DNA of 14,820 bases, taken from contig CAKTSO010000038.1 of NCBI GenBank assembly GCA_934613185.1, positions 1-14,820 of the forward strand. The letters are read 5' to 3'. The notes below the pieces were generated by a model that saw nothing but the letters and a program-made list of their open reading frames with translations, was not told the DNA's origin and searched no databases. Below, in pieces: positions 12,557 to 14,820 of this stretch. The stretch comes from an uncultured Clostridia bacterium. GTDB taxonomy: Bacteria > Bacillota > Clostridia > Christensenellales > Maliibacteriaceae. A program made the position numbers and the translations under genes. The number at the start of each line of letters is the position of its first letter. Positions within the stretch are counted from its first letter, which is position 1.

Positions 12557-14140
12557 TTATCCGCCGAAGCGCATGTTCCGATCGCCGAACAGGCAGACGA
12601 CGGCGCTGTTGGTCGCGTCGCCCGGGTCGGGCGTCAGGGCGATGTTGTCCAGATAGCCGTAGGCCGCCTGCGCGTCGTCGAGCGCGCCGCCCGTGGTGTA
12701 GAACGTGCCGTTTTTGCCGCAAAGCTGCCCGAGAATGCGTTCGAGCATGGCGTAATTATAAACCGTGTAGATCGTGCCGTCGTTGGCATAGACCGCCTGT
12801 GCGCCCTTGTTCAAAAACGCGTCGACCAGCACGCGGTCGCGGCAGCTGTTGCATGTGGCAAGATACACGAGCGCGCCGTCGAGGCTGTCCGCGGGCAGGT
12901 ATTTCTCGAAAAAGCTCGCCGTCACGGCGACGCGGCCGTCGGTCGTGGCGATGAGATTGCCGTTTTGGAAGTCGGCGAGGTTGGCGCTGTAGTAATCGTC
13001 CGTGTACGCCTGCCCCGTGATGAGGAACGCGTGCGTCGAGGACGAGTAACCGCCGTGGCCCTCGAAGACGATCACGTCGTAATCGCCGAGCTTTTTCAAA
13101 ATTTCGGGCGTGACGGCGGCGTTGTCCAGGTCGTCCGCCGCGTCGAACGAATACCCGACGGCGGTGAATCCGCGCGCGGCATCGTCGATGGCCTCCAACT
13201 CGGCGGTCGTAAACGACGCGGCGAAAAGATCATAGCAGGGCTGGAGGCTCAGCACGCGCTTCTGCGCGGCGGGCGCGGGCGTCGGGGACGGCGCAGGCGT
13301 TGCCGTCGGCGTCGACGTCGGGGTCGGGGTAGGCGTCTGTGTCGCCGTGGGAGCGGGCGTCGGGGTAGGCGCCGCCGCCTCCTGCGTCGCGGCGGTCGGC
13401 GCAGGCGTCGCGGCGGGCGTTTGCGTCGGCGTCGGCTCGGGCATCGATGTCGTTTCCGCTTCCTGCGTCGGGGTCGCTTCGGGTGCGGGCGACGGCGTCG
13501 GTTCGGGCGTCGGTGTCGGTTCGGGCGTCGGTTCAACGGCTTCTTCCGGCGCGGGGTCCTCCACCTGCGGGACGTAGACCATGCCCGTGCCGTCGGGCGT
13601 CTGCATGTAGACGCAGTTTTCGCCGACTTCGTAGCTGTCGATCGTGCCGTCGTCGGCAAGCTGCTGCGCGTTCTGCGCCGCGCGGTCGATCAGCCCGCCC
13701 ACATCCTGCTGCGCCACGGGCTTGCCGTCCAGGCCGAAGTCGTTTTCCATGTCGAGGAACGTGGCGTGAACGTCGGCAAGATACTGCGCCGCGGAATCGG
13801 ACGAGCGCATGGCGTAGATCACGCCGAACAGCACGAGCGCCGTCACGGCCAGCGCGGAAAGCGCGCCCGCCGCGCTCTTTTTGACGACGATGCGCGTGCG
13901 GCGCCTGCCGCCGGAATGGGAATTGCGGGAAGACGAGCTGCGGTTCGCCGTCTTTCGGGCGGCCGTGCCGCGCGTCGATGCGCCGCGGCCGGACGTCGCG
14001 CGGGCGGACGAACTGCGGGAAGACGAAGTTCGCGCGGATGTGCTGCGATTCGTCGGCTTTTTGGCGGACGCGCTTTTCTGCGGCGTGCGCTTTTTGGAAG
14101 AAGCGGTGTTCGATCCGCGTTTGGTCGGCTGATTTTTCAT
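12557..14140 (-). CDS. Membrane-anchored protein with caspase-like (clan CD) domain on a Pro/Thr stalk
   Basis: A 527-residue protein. Residues 1-88 are a low-complexity Ser/Arg/Lys/Thr tail; about 89-110 is one membrane helix (AAGALSALAVTALVLFGVIY); 111-200 is a small uncharacterised region; 203-292 is a stalk of about 90 residues rich in Thr-Pro, Pro-Glu and Ala; 293-527 is a folded domain. That domain has DVIVFEGHGG (His362-Gly) and, after a strand, ALVYLATCNSC (Cys430) followed by AFLNKGAQAVYAN. This His-Gly ... Cys order, followed by a GA-xAV segment, is the pattern of the caspase/gingipain/CHAT fold. The positive-inside rule puts the basic tail in the cytoplasm and the protease-like domain outside. 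ATG at 14138-14140 follows GGGGAG. Target and activity are unknown; it could be an inactive relative. Confidence 0.75.
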   Translation of the reverse strand: MKNQPTKRGSNTASSKKRTPQKSASAKKPTNRSTSARTSSSRSSSARATSGRGASTRGTAARKTANRSSSSRNSHSGGRRRTRIVVKKSAAGALSALAVTALVLFGVIYAMRSSDSAAQYLADVHATFLDMENDFGLDGKPVAQQDVGGLIDRAAQNAQQLADDGTIDSYEVGENCVYMQTPDGTGMVYVPQVEDPAPEEAVEPTPEPTPTPEPTPSPAPEATPTQEAETTSMPEPTPTQTPAATPAPTAATQEAAAPTPTPAPTATQTPTPTPTSTPTATPAPSPTPAPAAQKRVLSLQPCYDLFAASFTTAELEAIDDAARGFTAVGYSFDAADDLDNAAVTPEILKKLGDYDVIVFEGHGGYSSSTHAFLITGQAYTDDYYSANLADFQNGNLIATTDGRVAVTASFFEKYLPADSLDGALVYLATCNSCRDRVLVDAFLNKGAQAVYANDGTIYTVYNYAMLERILGQLCGKNGTFYTTGGALDDAQAAYGYLDNIALTPDPGDATNSAVVCLFGDRNMRFGG

Positions 14141-14240
14141 CGTGATTCTCCCCGATAAAAACGAAGCGGGCGGTTCGCCGTTTTCTTATTCGGAAAACAG
14201 CCTTCAGCCCCTTCTTCGCGTTGTCGTTTCCATCGAAAAC

Positions 14241-14253
14241 GGGAAAATTTCCC
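14241..14253. promoter_or_regulatory. Palindrome at the transcription start of the caspase-like gene
   Basis: GGGAAA-A-TTTCCC lies at about +1 to +14 of the minus-strand promoter at 14261-14289, a typical place for a repressor operator. No regulator gene is adjacent. Confidence 0.35.
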
Positions 14254-14260
14254 CGCCTTC

Positions 14261-14289
14261 AGTATAGCCGCGCGCGGCGGGGTTGTCAA
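14261..14289 (-). promoter_or_regulatory. Sigma-A promoter of the caspase-like/SdpI operon
   Basis: On the minus strand: TTGACA (plus 14284-14289), exactly 17 bases, TATACT (plus 14261-14266). The spacer is almost all G and C and contains the palindrome CCGCGCGCGG. The start would be near 14254, giving a leader of about 115 bases. Confidence 0.75.
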
Positions 14290-14310
14290 AAAAGGCCGGA
14301 CGGTGCGGCC
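14285..14310 (-). terminator. Minus-strand terminator abutting the promoter
   Basis: Read on the minus strand: GGCCG-CACCGTC-CGGCC followed by TTTTTT, whose last T's are the start of the TTGACA -35 box. It would stop transcription entering from the repeat region before the caspase-like operon. Confidence 0.5.
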
Positions 14311-14334
14311 GCAGAACGCAGCGGTTCTGCGGCC
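14307..14334. repeat. Perfect 11-bp hairpin
   Basis: GGCCGCAGAAC (14307-14317) and GTTCTGCGGCC (14324-14334) with a 6-base loop. Its left arm overlaps the arm of the minus-strand terminator, so the two structures are alternatives. A second small hairpin, CTTCC-GAGA-GGAAG (14334-14347), follows at once. Confidence 0.7.
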
Positions 14335-14342
14335 TTCCGAGA

Positions 14343-14455
14343 GGAAGCCTTTTGCTGCGATAATTCTCCATCGCAGCAAAAAACACGATAATGCAGCAGC
14401 GCAGAAAGAAACGAAGTGTACCGCATTTTGCAAGCCTTCCTCTGGGAGGGGCCTG
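14343..14455. repeat. 113-bp direct repeat, copy 1
   Basis: Matches 14708-14820 with four mismatches and no gap (offset 365). It holds a perfect hairpin: TTTTGCTGCGAT and ATCGCAGCAAAA around an 8-base loop, and ends in CCTTCCTCTGGGAGGGG. No gene is seen in it. Confidence 0.95.
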
Positions 14456-14707
14456 CACCCCGAGCGCGTCCGAAGGACGCAGTACCCCTAGGGCACGCGA
14501 TTCAGGCGTGAAGGTGTCGAGCGTTAGCGAGACGGATGAGGTGTCTCCGCTTCAAGAAAGGGAATGCAGAATCAATAAAGAGATTGGCAGACGGAAACGC
14601 CGCCGCTTTTTACTGCGACAGAACTTGAAACTGCCGTTCTTTTTATTGCTGCTGCCCCAACAGCGACACCTCATCAGGCCGCTCCGCGTCCAGCTTCCCC
14701 TCTCAGG
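14456..14707. other. Gene-free spacer with hairpins and an inverted 11-mer pair
   Basis: No credible gene. It holds the hairpin GCGTCC-GAA-GGACGC near 14465-14479, the palindrome CCCTAGGG, then GATGAGGTGTC (14535-14545) whose exact complement GACACCTCATC is at 14665-14675, and the perfect hairpin GCTTCCCCT-CTC-AGGGGAAGC (14693-14713) that runs into repeat copy 2. The GACACCTCATC plus GCTTCCCCT-hairpin combination resembles short intergenic elements I know as frequent in gut Clostridia genomes; the pair in opposite orientation suggests two such elements. Confidence 0.6.
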
Positions 14708-14820
14708 GGAAGCCTTTTGCTGCGATAATTCTCCATCATATCCAAAAACACGATAATGCAGCAGCGCAGAAAGAAACGAAGTGTACCGCATTTTGCAAGC
14801 CTTCCTCTGGGAGGGGCCTG
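14708..14820. repeat. 113-bp direct repeat, copy 2 (runs to the window edge)
   Basis: Second copy of 14343-14455, about 96% identical. All four mismatches lie in the right arm of the central hairpin, so the perfect 12-bp stem of copy 1 is broken here. The repeat may continue past the window. Confidence 0.95.

Noticed and set aside
12517..12559. GATAAC/GTTATC inverted repeat as a terminator between the caspase-like and SdpI genes
   Set aside because: Only 6 bp, long loop, and no T run on the minus strand; the two genes can be cotranscribed.
13250..13560. DNA-level tandem repeat (GTCGGCGTCGG-like)
   Set aside because: It is the codon pattern of the Thr/Pro stalk of the caspase-like protein, read in the coding frame; no independent repeat is needed.
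12965..14158. Long plus-strand reading frame rich in Arg and Gly
   Set aside because: It is antisense to the caspase-like gene, with composition expected from its complement, no ribosome binding site and no family resemblance.
14391..14756. 121-residue reading frame in the right-end region
   Set aside because: Runs through the direct repeat and several hairpins, has no ribosome binding site and no recognisable protein features.

Overview
The window is GC-rich bacterial DNA with close-packed genes, strong GGAGG-type ribosome binding sites, TTGACA/TATAAT or TGn-extended -10 promoters and many hairpin-plus-T terminators. A Coat_F-type spore coat protein, a CpXC zinc-ribbon protein, a DegV protein, a DUF1292 protein and an ABC-2 exporter together suggest a spore-forming Clostridia member (a high-GC gut or environmental Firmicute). 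No tRNA, rRNA, CRISPR array, phage gene or transposase is visible.

Layout. (1) 1-1494, minus: a D-2-hydroxyacid dehydrogenase gene runs into an ABC transporter gene cut by the window edge. (2) 1733-3430, minus: endonuclease IV (nfo) and a CpXC protein, separated by a 12-unit heptanucleotide tandem array. (3) 3440-5631, plus: a possible short terminated RNA, then a split transketolase (two overlapping subunit genes) with its own promoter and terminator. (4) 5685-6164, plus: a Coat_F protein. (5) 6301-7426, minus: a glutamate-5-kinase-like amino acid kinase followed by a DUF1292 protein, sharing a hairpin with the convergent coat gene. (6) 7701-10968, plus: an orphan sugar-type ABC ATPase with its own terminator, then a two-gene ABC-2 exporter operon with a good sigma-A promoter. 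(7) 11182-12054, plus: a DegV protein with two small palindromes at its promoter. (8) 12115-14140, minus: a membrane-anchored protein with a caspase-like (clan CD) domain on a Pro/Thr stalk, followed by a SdpI-family membrane protein. (9) 14290-14820: gene-free sequence made of hairpins and a 113-bp direct repeat, which looks like intergenic repeat-element debris.

Most genes are ordinary housekeeping or exporter functions and do not form one pathway. The most unusual items are the surface caspase-like protein with its SdpI-type neighbour, the heptad array in the probable nfo leader, the small terminated RNA candidate before the transketolase genes, and the repeat region at the right end. I see no clear evidence of a complete defence or biosynthetic system. 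All functional calls rest on motif recognition by eye, not on database searches.
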